DNA of 64,000 bases, taken from Helicobacter felis ATCC 49179. GTDB taxonomy: Bacteria; Campylobacterota; Campylobacteria; Campylobacterales; Helicobacteraceae. The translations under genes and the position numbers were made by a program. A model generated the notes under the pieces. The model did not search any database and was not told the DNA's origin. It saw only the letters and a program-made list of their open reading frames with translations. This document shows, one piece after another, positions 9,442-18,402 of this stretch (position 1 is the first letter of the stretch; the number at the start of each line of letters is the position of its first letter). The DNA lies in NCBI RefSeq assembly GCF_000200595.1, contig NC_014810.2:310001-374000 (forward strand), read 5' to 3'.

Positions 9442-11520
9442 CTAACCCTTGCGTTTTTCTACGATTTCCTTAGCGATATTAGCAGGAACTTCGCCATAGT
9501 GATCAAACTCCATCGAATAGGTCCCGCGCCCCTGAGTAGCCGAGCGTAAATCTGTGGAATAACCAAACATCTCTACTAAGGGCACAAAGGCATTTACGAT
9601 TTTAAGTCCTAAGCGATCTTCCATCGCGTTAATTTGCCCTCTGCGGCGATTCAAATCTCCGATCACATCGCCCATATACTCTTCAGGCACTTCGACCTCT
9701 ACTTTCATCATTGGTTCTAAAAGCACGGGATTAGCTGCCCTGCAGGCCTCTTTAAAAGCCATAGAACCCGCGATTTTAAAGGCCATCTCTGAAGAGTCCA
9801 CTTCGTGGTAGCTCCCATCATATAGGGTTACTTTAAAATCTACAACCGGATAACCTGCTAAAACCCCACTCTGCATCGCTTCTTGGATACCCTTATCCAC
9901 TGCAGGGATATACTCCTTAGGAATCACGCCCCCGCTAATTTGATTGACAAACTCATAGCCACTTCCGGGTTCTTTGGGTTCAAGCTTGATAAAGACATGC
10001 CCATATTGCCCACGCCCACCAGATTGTTTAGCATATTTATGTTCTTTTTGCACTTCAGAGCGGATAGTCTCCCTAAAGGCTACTTGAGGTTGTCCCACTT
10101 CTGCCTCAACTTTAAACTCTCTTTTGAGGCGATCTACGATAATTTCTAGGTGCAACTCGCCCATTCCCCCAATCAAAGTCTGCCCGGTTTCCTCTTGAGT
10201 CATCACTCTAAAGCTGGGGTCTTCTTCGGCAAGTTTGCCCAAAGCCACACCCATTTTTTCTTGATCGGCCTTAGTTTTAGGCTCAACAGCGATATGAATC
10301 ACAGGCTCAGGGAATTCCATGCGTTCTAGCACCACAGGGCTTTTTTCATGGCAAAGTGTGTCCCCAGTCAAGGTATCCTTAAGCCCTACAAAAGCACAAA
10401 TTTCGCCCGCATAGACCTCTTTAATATCCTCGCGTTTATTGGAGTGCATTTTGAGCAAACGACCTACACGCTCTTTTTTATCCTTAGTGGAGTTATAGAT
10501 ATAGCTCCCTGATTCGAGCTTCCCGCGATACACGCGCACAAAGGTAAGCTGTCCGACAAAGGGGTCAGTCATGATTTTAAACGCCAAGCCGGCAAAATCG
10601 CCCTCATCACTGGACTGCACTTTGATCTCTTCTTCATTCTTGGGGTCCACGCCTTTAATATCAGCGACCTCTGTAGGAGCAGGCAAGTAGTCAATCACAG
10701 CATCTAGCAGAGTTTGCACGCCTTTATTCTTAAAAGAAGAACCACAGAGCATAGGAATAAGAGCCATGTTCAAGCACCCAACCTTGATGCCATGCTTAAT
10801 CTCTTCTACGCTCAAAGTCTCTCCACCCAAATATTTTTCCATCAAAGCTTCGTCTTGTTCAGCCACCGCTTCTAGGAGTTTGTCGCGGTATTCTTGAGCT
10901 TTAGCCTGTAGATCTGAGGGAATCTCTTGCACATCGTACTTAGCTCCCATCGCCTCATTGTTCCACACGATGGCTTTCATGGCGACCAAATCGATCACGC
11001 CCTGAAAAGTATCTTCTGCACCAATGGGGATATTAATGGGTATAGGGTTAGCTTTCAAGCGTTCTTTAATTTGATTTTCTACATTGTAGAAATTAGCCCC
11101 AATACGATCCATCTTGTTGACAAATACGATACGGGGCACGCCGTATTTATTCGCCTGCCGCCACACGGTCTCACTCTGGGGTTGCACCCCTCCTACCGAG
11201 CAAAACACCGCCACTGCACCATCGAGCACACGCATGGAGCGTTCTACTTCGATAGTAAAATCCACGTGTCCGGGGGTGTCGATCAAGTTAATTTGATGAT
11301 CCTGCCAAAAACAAGTCGTAGCGGCTGAAGTGATGGTAATCCCGCGTTCTTTTTCTTGTTCCATCCAGTCCATTGTGGCTGCGCCATCGTGCACCTCGCC
11401 GATTTTGTGGCTGACCCCAGTGTAAAACAAAATACGCTCAGAGGTAGTGGTCTTGCCTGCATCGATATGGGCGGCAATCCCGATATTTCTAATCTTTTCT
11501 AAAGGAGTTTTGCGTGCCAT
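9442..11520 (-). CDS. fusA: Translation elongation factor G
   Basis: GTPase that drives ribosomal translocation. The 692-residue protein shows the G1 loop [12 protein letters not shown] near 17-28, the [10 protein letters not shown]3 box near 82-90 and the NKMD G4 box near 136-139. All five domains are present through to the C-terminal domain V ([17 protein letters not shown]). It is last in the rpsL-rpsG-fusA operon, 9 bases after rpsG. Confidence 0.98.
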   Translation of the reverse strand: MARKTPLEKIRNIGIAAHIDAGKTTTSERILFYTGVSHKIGEVHDGAATMDWMEQEKERGITITSAATTCFWQDHQINLIDTPGHVDFTIEVERSMRVLDGAVAVFCSVGGVQPQSETVWRQANKYGVPRIVFVNKMDRIGANFYNVENQIKERLKANPIPINIPIGAEDTFQGVIDLVAMKAIVWNNEAMGAKYDVQEIPSDLQAKAQEYRDKLLEAVAEQDEALMEKYLGGETLSVEEIKHGIKVGCLNMALIPMLCGSSFKNKGVQTLLDAVIDYLPAPTEVADIKGVDPKNEEEIKVQSSDEGDFAGLAFKIMTDPFVGQLTFVRVYRGKLESGSYIYNSTKDKKERVGRLLKMHSNKREDIKEVYAGEICAFVGLKDTLTGDTLCHEKSPVVLERMEFPEPVIHIAVEPKTKADQEKMGVALGKLAEEDPSFRVMTQEETGQTLIGGMGELHLEIIVDRLKREFKVEAEVGQPQVAFRETIRSEVQKEHKYAKQSGGRGQYGHVFIKLEPKEPGSGYEFVNQISGGVIPKEYIPAVDKGIQEAMQSGVLAGYPVVDFKVTLYDGSYHEVDSSEMAFKIAGSMAFKEACRAANPVLLEPMMKVEVEVPEEYMGDVIGDLNRRRGQINAMEDRLGLKIVNAFVPLVEMFGYSTDLRSATQGRGTYSMEFDHYGEVPANIAKEIVEKRKG

Positions 11521-11529
11521 CTAATCCTC

Positions 11530-11997
<468 letters not shown>

Positions 11998-12006
11998 TTA
12001 TTCCCT

Positions 12007-12399
12007 TTACTTTTTCTTCTCAGCCCCAGCTTTGGCCTTTTTAGCTCCGTACTTACTACGAGAAACAGAGCGCTTATTCACTCCAGCGGTATCCAATGCG
12101 CCACGCACGATATGGTATTTCACCCCGGGTAAGTCTTTAACCCTACCTCCACGCACAAGCACGATCGAGTGTTCTTGTAAGTTATGCCCCTCTCCGGGGA
12201 TGTAGCTAATGACCTCAAATTTGCTGGTGAGACGCACTTTAGCAACTTTTCTAAGGGCTGAGTTAGGTTTTTTGGGAGTGGTGGTGTAAACTCTCGTGCA
12301 AACTCCTCTTCTTTGGGGGCACTCTACCAAAGCTGGAGACTTGGTTTTCTTGAGAATTTTCTTCCTTTCTTTTCTAATCAACTGGTTGATAGTGGGCAC
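12007..12399 (-). CDS. rpsL: 30S ribosomal protein S12
   Basis: A 130-residue decoding-centre protein. The [20 protein letters not shown] region and the [11 protein letters not shown] loop, where streptomycin-resistance changes occur in other bacteria, are intact, with lysine in PKKPNS (wild type). The start is GTG at 12399 preceded by AAAAGGA. In H. pylori the str genes follow rpoB-rpoC; here the upstream neighbour on the same strand is a histidine kinase, so the rpo genes lie elsewhere. Confidence 0.98.
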   Translation of the reverse strand: MPTINQLIRKERKKILKKTKSPALVECPQRRGVCTRVYTTTPKKPNSALRKVAKVRLTSKFEVISYIPGEGHNLQEHSIVLVRGGRVKDLPGVKYHIVRGALDTAGVNKRSVSRSKYGAKKAKAGAEKKK

Positions 12400-12435
12400 A
12401 CATATCCTTTTGCTAAATTTCTTTCCAAAACTGCG

Positions 12436-12441
12436 ATTTTA
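12436..12441 (-). promoter_or_regulatory. Probable -10 box for the rpsL operon
   Basis: TAAAAT on the minus strand in the 66-base gap between the histidine kinase stop and the rpsL GTG, 36 bases before the start. It is one mismatch from TATAAT and the only good candidate in the gap. Confidence 0.4.
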
Positions 12442-12465
12442 GCCTAAAAAATCTTTATTTTAGCT

Positions 12466-13653
12466 TCACGCATGCAAAGATGCGCTAAAATTGATCTTAA
12501 AAACATTGCATTTTTCCCGTGTGCTAATCTCCAACTCTAAACCATAGCGCGTGCAGATGTTTTTGACCAAGTCCAAACCAATGCCATAGCCTTTTTGTGT
12601 CCGTGTGCCGCGCACATAGCGCGCGCTTAGATGGGTAACAAGTGCTGGATTTAATAGGGGTCCAGTATTACTCACACTGAGCGCACCATCTAAATTGACA
12701 CGCACACAGCCCTTAGGAGGCGTGTATTTGATAGCATTCATCAAGAGATTGCTGACTAGCGTGATCATATCCTCTTCTAAAGCCTTAAATATAGTAGGTT
12801 GTAGATGTTGTATCAATTGAATCTGATAGAAATCGGCCATATCGCAAAAAGCACTCACTTGTTGCGCAACGAGATTTTGCAGATCTAACAAGCCGGGTTG
12901 CTCGTGGCGCAGATCCTGCATGAAAAGATAAGATAACTGGTTGTGTAAATAAAAAATCCGCCTTGCACTCACTAAGATTCCTAGAGCCTTAGAGTTATGG
13001 CGCGCCAATTCCTTAGCGCTCATCAATAAGGTGGCTATGGGGGTGTTGAGTTCGTGAGCTATATCTTTGCTGAAAGAATCGAGTCGTTTCACTTCATCGC
13101 TAATAGGCTTTAAAAAAAGCTTGGTTAAACAATAGGCCATCAGTCCCACGCAAATAAAAACCCCTAATAATACCAATAGGATACAACGATACAGAGGCAC
13201 AAAAAGATTTGCAGGCTTTGGTTGTTGTAAAATAATAGTCGCTACGCCCAAATGCCCAAATGCCTTATTGTCTACAAGGTAAAAATCGCCATCTTTTTGC
13301 AAAAACAAGGGCAAATTCTTGGGATTTCCAAAGAAAACAAAGCTTGTCCCCCCTAACAAATTGTGCCGGTAAAGAATTTTATTTTGCGCGTCCAAGAGCA
13401 CGAAAGCTAGATTGCTGTATTTGCGCGCAAGGCGTTTAAAAGGGTTGGGGGTAGATTCCATGTGATCTAAAACGATGTCTTGAGCCAAATGATTAGCTTG
13501 TAATTGCATTTGTATTTGGATGTTATTGAGTAGCGCGTTTTTTTCATGGACAAAAAAGAGAAGCGCAATAATCGCCATAAGCGCAAAGGACGAACCTAAA
13601 TAGAGGGCTAGGAAACGCCTTAAGGATTGTTTTTCATAAGTGCCTAGACGCAT
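12466..13653 (-). CDS. Two-component sensor histidine kinase (CrdS-like)
   Basis: A 395-residue inner-membrane kinase. Membrane helices are at about 14-35 and 157-181, enclosing a periplasmic domain of about 120 residues. The dimerisation H-box is DIAHELNTP with phospho-acceptor His200. An N-box (NLLMNAIKYTP near 300) and a G-box (GYGIGLDLVKN near 360) follow. It overlaps the response regulator by 10 bases. Overall layout resembles H. pylori CrdS (copper/nitrosative stress), but the periplasmic domain gives no ligand clue and no copper-export genes are nearby, so I leave the symbol open. Confidence 0.88.
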   Translation of the reverse strand: MRLGTYEKQSLRRFLALYLGSSFALMAIIALLFFVHEKNALLNNIQIQMQLQANHLAQDIVLDHMESTPNPFKRLARKYSNLAFVLLDAQNKILYRHNLLGGTSFVFFGNPKNLPLFLQKDGDFYLVDNKAFGHLGVATIILQQPKPANLFVPLYRCILLVLLGVFICVGLMAYCLTKLFLKPISDEVKRLDSFSKDIAHELNTPIATLLMSAKELARHNSKALGILVSARRIFYLHNQLSYLFMQDLRHEQPGLLDLQNLVAQQVSAFCDMADFYQIQLIQHLQPTIFKALEEDMITLVSNLLMNAIKYTPPKGCVRVNLDGALSVSNTGPLLNPALVTHLSARYVRGTRTQKGYGIGLDLVKNICTRYGLELEISTREKCNVFKINFSASLHA

Positions 13654-14306
13654 GGGTTTTTAAAACAATACCCCAAACCCTTGACATTTTGAATAATGTC
13701 TTTGCCAAGAAGTTTGCGCAGGTTCTTAATATAGGTGCGCAAAGTGGAATCATCCACTCCGCTTTCATAACTCCATACATTAGCGATGATCTGATCGCTA
13801 GATAAAATAGTGTTTTGATGGCGTAAAAAGAACTCCAAAAGTTGTTTTTCCTTAGAGGTCAAAAAAAAGTTCTGTCCCCGTACATTAAGTGTGCCACCCT
13901 CATAAAAGCAATCTGGTCCAATATGAACCTTCTGAGTAATCAACAGCCGTTCAATCCTGATTTGCAACTCCTCTAAATCAAAGGGCTTTTTGAGATAGTC
14001 GCTTGCTCCCAAATCAAAAGCTTTTTTTAAAGAAGTCATATCGCTCAACACGCTAATAAAAATAGTGGGGGTGGTAATATGCAACTGGCGAAGCGTTTGA
14101 AGGGTTTCAAAACTATCTGTGCCCGACACCTGCACATCTAAGAGAAGCAGATCAAAAGATTCACAAGAAAGAATACTGAGGGCTTGAGCACTCTCATAAG
14201 CCCCCTGCACCTCAAAACCTACCCGTGTTAAAAAATCGGCGATCACGGCATGCAAAGGCACATCGTCCTCTAGTAAGAATAAACGCCCCTTATGCACTTT
14301 TTTCAA
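13644..14306 (-). CDS. OmpR-family response regulator (CrdR-like)
   Basis: A 220-residue DNA-binding regulator. The receiver domain has acidic residues at 13-15 (EDD), phospho-acceptor Asp57 (DLLLLDVQ) and Lys107 (YLKKPFD). A winged-helix effector domain follows from about 125, ending DDSTLRTYIKNLRKLLG and the VKGLGYCF wing. It overlaps both neighbours (4 bases with the upstream membrane-protein gene, 10 with the kinase), so the three are translationally coupled. Targets cannot be told from sequence. Confidence 0.9.
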   Translation of the reverse strand: MKKVHKGRLFLLEDDVPLHAVIADFLTRVGFEVQGAYESAQALSILSCESFDLLLLDVQVSGTDSFETLQTLRQLHITTPTIFISVLSDMTSLKKAFDLGASDYLKKPFDLEELQIRIERLLITQKVHIGPDCFYEGGTLNVRGQNFFLTSKEKQLLEFFLRHQNTILSSDQIIANVWSYESGVDDSTLRTYIKNLRKLLGKDIIQNVKGLGYCFKNPCV

Positions 14307-15010
14307 GAACGCAAACTCTCATGCATCCACTCCCCCACCCAAGAGAGCATCCCTAGCCAAAGAAAAAACACTCTTGTATTTTCCTGCATTTCCAGAACTT
14401 TGGGGCACAAAAGACAAACCACCAACCCCGCACAAAGCACTAACAAATTTGCATATTCATAGACCCCCAAATATTCTTTATGTCTTGCAACTAAACTGAC
14501 CAGTCCCCCTAAAATAACAATAAACAAGGAGAAATCAAAGAGTGTTGAAAATTGCCAATGCAGCAGAGTGCTTTGCAAGCCACAAGCATAAACCCATAAA
14601 ATACAAGTGCTAATGGAGGGAGCAAAAGTGAGAAAACTTGGGATTTTTTTATACCCCGTATGCAAACCCACTAAGGAGACTAAGGGAAAAAGATAAAAAA
14701 CCTTAGGAGGGAGAGAAGGAGAGAAAAAAAGACAATAAGTGCAAAACACACTCACACTAAGTGCGCCTATTTTAGGGAGTAAAGCATGGTGGCGGGTTGC
14801 GCGTAAAAAATAGAAAAGAGAACCCAACAGCCCACAAAGATAAATGAAATGCAACCAAGAGGGGTAAAATTGCGTGTTAAGAATTTTAGAGAGTTGAGAA
14901 AAATTATGACTAAAACTAGAGAAAAGAAGGGCTAAAGAATTGCACACAACCAACACAAAAAAGATAGAAGCAACAAAAACTTTATAAGGAGTGGCTTTTT
15001 TGGAATGCAT
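14303..15010 (-). CDS. Polytopic membrane protein of unknown function
   Basis: I do not recognise this 235-residue protein. It contains six or seven hydrophobic helices (roughly 12-30, 50-68, 80-96, 104-118, 125-146, 158-176, 187-205) and ends in a short helix with WLGMLSWVGEWMHESL. It is notable for many cysteines and aromatics inside the helices. The start overlaps the amiA stop (TAATG) and the end overlaps the response regulator start (ATGA). It is therefore co-expressed with the two-component system and may be an accessory sensor or a target; that is inference from position only. Confidence 0.8.
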   Translation of the reverse strand: MHSKKATPYKVFVASIFFVLVVCNSLALLFSSFSHNFSQLSKILNTQFYPSWLHFIYLCGLLGSLFYFLRATRHHALLPKIGALSVSVFCTYCLFFSPSLPPKVFYLFPLVSLVGLHTGYKKIPSFLTFAPSISTCILWVYACGLQSTLLHWQFSTLFDFSLFIVILGGLVSLVARHKEYLGVYEYANLLVLCAGLVVCLLCPKVLEMQENTRVFFLWLGMLSWVGEWMHESLRS

Positions 15011-16083
15011 TAAAAATTCTTACTTACAAAACTATCAACACCATTGGCAATTCCCTTAGCCAAACCTTGTTGGTAGCGCTTGTTTTGGATTCGTCTGGCT
15101 TCAAAAGGGTTGGAATTATAGCCAATCTCAATGAGCACAGAGGGCATGAGCGCGCCAGCTAACACCCAAAAAGGCCCCTCTCTAACCCCCCCATCGACCA
15201 CATGTCTATAAGTGTGGCGTAATTGGCTTAAAATCCCAAATTGGATATCTATAGCCAACTTATTAGAAGCGATGAGCCTTTGAGAATTAAGCGAATTTAA
15301 AAAAGAGAGTTTAGAAAAATAATCCATGACCTTAACATCATCTTGGTTTTCCTGTTCGGCTACTTTACGCGCACGCTCACTTCTAGCAGTGGAGAGAAAA
15401 TAAGTTTCTACCCCTTGGGGGGTGGTGGGAGAATGGTGCGGGATGGAATTAGCATGGATGGAAATAAAAAGGTCGGCACTCTTATTATTAGCAAAATCTG
15501 TGCGATCCTTGAGACTAATATAAGTGTCATTATTGCGGGTCATAAAAACAATGTAGCCTCTCTTTAGGAGCTCCTGTTTTAAGAATTTGGCAACAGCCAA
15601 CACGATCCACTTTTCGCAAACCCCATTGATTCCACGCGCCCCGCAATCATGCCCCCCATGCCCAGCATCTACAACTACCTTAAAATGCTTGGACGAACTC
15701 ACCTGTTGAGGAGGTGCAGGAGGAGGGGATGCAGGCGGTGTTGCTTGGTGCGTGGTGATGATGATATAGAGGTGGTTATCAGCGCGCCTAAGTTGATAAC
15801 TGCCCTCTGGATAAAGCAAAAGCACCTTAGTGTTCCCTACTTTTCCCTGAGTCACGCTCACAGAAGTTTGATTATCAAAGTTGTAGTGTTTTGTGGGGAA
15901 TTTAAAATGCGCCTTAATATCTAGGACACTCTCAAATTTTCCTAAATGAGTCTGTTTGATATATTGTTTGCTAAGTTTGTGATCAAAGCTAATACGCACA
16001 CTGCTAGTGCCAAAGGGCACAACCTGCGTGATGCTTAAGGCATGGGCATAAATCCCAATGATCAAACAAAGAATCAGGCGCAC
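15010..16083 (-). CDS. amiA: N-acetylmuramoyl-L-alanine amidase
   Basis: Zinc amidase that cleaves the stem peptide from muramic acid in the periplasm and helps separate daughter cells. The 357-residue protein has a signal peptide (about 1-16), an AMIN domain to about 115 and a proline-rich linker (TPPASPPPAPPQ). The amidase_3 catalytic domain follows with zinc ligands in VVDAGHGGHD, SIHANS and the catalytic glutamate in SVLIEIGYNSN. H. pylori AmiA is linked to coccoid conversion. The gene follows the nitronate monooxygenase after 4 bases. Confidence 0.94.
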   Translation of the reverse strand: MRLILCLIIGIYAHALSITQVVPFGTSSVRISFDHKLSKQYIKQTHLGKFESVLDIKAHFKFPTKHYNFDNQTSVSVTQGKVGNTKVLLLYPEGSYQLRRADNHLYIIITTHQATPPASPPPAPPQQVSSSKHFKVVVDAGHGGHDCGARGINGVCEKWIVLAVAKFLKQELLKRGYIVFMTRNNDTYISLKDRTDFANNKSADLFISIHANSIPHHSPTTPQGVETYFLSTARSERARKVAEQENQDDVKVMDYFSKLSFLNSLNSQRLIASNKLAIDIQFGILSQLRHTYRHVVDGGVREGPFWVLAGALMPSVLIEIGYNSNPFEARRIQNKRYQQGLAKGIANGVDSFVSKNF

Positions 16084-16087
16084 CCAT

Positions 16088-17179
16088 TCAGCCCCTGATG
16101 AGTTCTTGCACCAATTCGTGCACGCTCAAAATGCGTTCAACTCTATACCCATTGGCTCCAGTGAAATAAAGCCCCTCTTCTCTATTGCCCTGATAGCTAC
16201 GCCCTAGTCCATCCGCGATGCAGTAACCCACTTTCTTGGCTTCCTCTCCACGATGACAAGGCGCGACACAATTGCTCACACAGGCGATCTTAGGAGCGTT
16301 GCCCTCTTTAATGCGCTGCAACACGCCAATATTGATCGCGCGCGCAGGATAACCTACTGGGGATTTGATGAGCAAAATGTCTTCTTTTTTTAAAGAGGGT
16401 AAAATTTCAGCGTAAACCTTAGCATCGCATTCTTTAGTGCCTAAAAAGCGCGTAGCCATCTGCACCCCGCTAGCCCCTAAAGAGAGCATTGTATCGATGT
16501 CTTTGCGATCCCAAATACCCCCGGCTGCGATGATGGGAATGTTCCCCCATTCTTTGGAGGCTTCCACAATGCCCGGGACCAAATTTTCTAATTGAAACTC
16601 TTCTTTAAAACAATCTTCGTATTTAAAGCCCTGATGCCCACCGCTCAAAGGACCTTCCACAATCACGGCATCCGGAACGCGTTTATAACGCGCGCTCCAG
16701 CGTTTGCAAATGATGTGTAGGGCTTTGATCGAGGAGATGATGGGCACAAGCGCGACATTGGGGAAGTCTTTAGTAAACTCAGGCATATTGGTAGGCAAGC
16801 CTGCTCCGGTGATGATCACATTGGCCCCAGCCTCGCAGGCATCGCGCACCACACGCCCGTATTCGTTGATAGCATGCAAAATATTTGCCCCCAAAGGGTT
16901 TGACCCACAAATCTTGCGCGCATTTTTAAAAATCTCTTGGAGGGCCTGCTTGGAATAAAAATTCAGCGCTTCAAAGGGCTTTTTAGCGACCATTTTTTCT
17001 ACAAAACGCATATTTTTATAATAACCCGTGCCCACTGCTGAGATCACGCCTAAAATACCTTCTTTGGCGGCACTGCCGGCCAATTCGTCCCAACTAATGC
17101 CTACTCCCATACCTCCTTGAAAAATGGGGTATTTGAGGATGTGTTTGCCAATTTTAAGGGGTTTGAGTGTGGAAACCAT
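16088..17179 (-). CDS. NAD(P)H-dependent flavin oxidoreductase, nitronate monooxygenase family
   Basis: A 363-residue FMN-binding TIM barrel of the 2-nitropropane dioxygenase/enoyl-reductase (FabK-like) family. The opening KYPIFQGGMGVGISWDELA, the VEGPLSGGHQGF motif near 180 and the AAGGIWDRKD phosphate loop near 235 are diagnostic. A cysteine cluster near 305-320 (CVSNCVAPC) is typical for the epsilonproteobacterial members. The substrate is not known. It lies in the tyrS-to-amiA stretch conserved with H. pylori. Confidence 0.88.
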   Translation of the reverse strand: MVSTLKPLKIGKHILKYPIFQGGMGVGISWDELAGSAAKEGILGVISAVGTGYYKNMRFVEKMVAKKPFEALNFYSKQALQEIFKNARKICGSNPLGANILHAINEYGRVVRDACEAGANVIITGAGLPTNMPEFTKDFPNVALVPIISSIKALHIICKRWSARYKRVPDAVIVEGPLSGGHQGFKYEDCFKEEFQLENLVPGIVEASKEWGNIPIIAAGGIWDRKDIDTMLSLGASGVQMATRFLGTKECDAKVYAEILPSLKKEDILLIKSPVGYPARAINIGVLQRIKEGNAPKIACVSNCVAPCHRGEEAKKVGYCIADGLGRSYQGNREEGLYFTGANGYRVERILSVHELVQELIRG

Positions 17180-17190
17180 GCGCTATCCTT

Positions 17191-18393
17191 TTAGTGGATA
17201 TGAACCAAGGCAAATTTTCTTTTTCCCACTTGTACAATATAAGACCCTTTGCTAAATTGATATTGATCGTCTTTCATCACTTCGTGATTGAGGCGCACCC
17301 CGCCCCCTAGAATATCCCTGCGCGCCTGTGAGCTGGAGGGGCAGAGTTGGCATTCTTTAAGAACACTAGCAATCCACGCCCCATTTTCAAAATGCCATTC
17401 AGGCATTTGACTTGGGGTTTGCTTGTGCCTAAAGACCTTGTCAAATTCGGCTTTTGCGCTTTGAGCTTGCTCTTCAGAGTGCCAACGCGCAGTGATTTCT
17501 AGGGCTAGCTCTTCTTTCACGGCTTTAGGGTGCGCTCTGTGTGCGCGCACCGCTTCTTGCAAATTGGCGATTTGATCGGAAGTTTTGGCACTCAAAAGCT
17601 CGTAATAACGCCACATCAAATCATCGCTAATGCTCAAAAGTTTGGCATACATGCTCGCTGGTTCTTCTGTGATACCAATGTAATTCCCTAAACTTTTACT
17701 CATCTTATGCACGCCATCTAAGCCTTCTAAAAGAGGCATGGTAAGCACGCTCTGTTCTTTGTCAAGCCCATAGGCGCGTTGCAAGAAACGCCCTACCATC
17801 AAATTAAATTTTTGATCATTGCCCCCTAATTCTAAATCACATTCCAAAACTACAGAGTCATAACCCTGCAAAAGAGGGTAGAGAAACTCTACAATGCTAA
17901 TGGGTTGGTGGTTGCGGTAGCGTTTTTCAAAGTCATCGCGCTCAAGCATACGCGCGACAGAAAATTTAGAAGTGAGGGCCAAAATTCCAGAAGTCCCCAA
18001 AGGATTAAGCCAAGTGGAGTTAAAACACACTTCTGTAAGTGCGGGGTCTAAAACTCTAAACACTTGTTTGGCGTAAGTTTTAGCGTTCTCTTGCACAGCC
18101 TCTTCACTCAAAGGTTTTCTAGTTTCGCTCTTACCACTAGGATCGCCAATGCGCGCGGTAAAGTCCCCAATGAGAAACTTCACAAACCCACCATGTTTTT
18201 GCAAAGTGGCTAGTTTTTCTAGGAGCACAGCATGTCCTAAATGCAGGTCGGGAGCGGTGGGATCAAAACCAGCCTTAACAATGAAGCGTTGCCCTGTCTG
18301 ATAAAAGTGCGCCACACGGCTTTGCAGGGCTTCAAAACCGATACATTCCCCCATTCCTTTACTAATAGCGCTCATCGCTTGCTCTACTTGCAT
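17191..18393 (-). CDS. tyrS: Tyrosyl-tRNA synthetase
   Basis: A 400-residue class I synthetase. The HIGH-like motif is HLGH at 51-54, the KMSKS loop appears as HKMSKSLGNY near 230, and an S4 tRNA-binding domain closes the protein (LGGGVRLNHEVMKDDQYQF near 360-380). The VLECDLELGGNDQKFN segment forms the tyrosine pocket of the TyrZ-like subgroup. The gene is 9 bases downstream of spoT. Confidence 0.96.
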   Translation of the reverse strand: MQVEQAMSAISKGMGECIGFEALQSRVAHFYQTGQRFIVKAGFDPTAPDLHLGHAVLLEKLATLQKHGGFVKFLIGDFTARIGDPSGKSETRKPLSEEAVQENAKTYAKQVFRVLDPALTEVCFNSTWLNPLGTSGILALTSKFSVARMLERDDFEKRYRNHQPISIVEFLYPLLQGYDSVVLECDLELGGNDQKFNLMVGRFLQRAYGLDKEQSVLTMPLLEGLDGVHKMSKSLGNYIGITEEPASMYAKLLSISDDLMWRYYELLSAKTSDQIANLQEAVRAHRAHPKAVKEELALEITARWHSEEQAQSAKAEFDKVFRHKQTPSQMPEWHFENGAWIASVLKECQLCPSSSQARRDILGGGVRLNHEVMKDDQYQFSKGSYIVQVGKRKFALVHIH

Positions 18394-18402
18394 GCTTGTC
18401 CT

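Noticed and set aside
10927-11328. 133-codon open frame antisense to fusA
   Set aside because: It lies entirely inside the conserved GTPase region, has no promoter or ribosome binding site, and its translation shows no family features.
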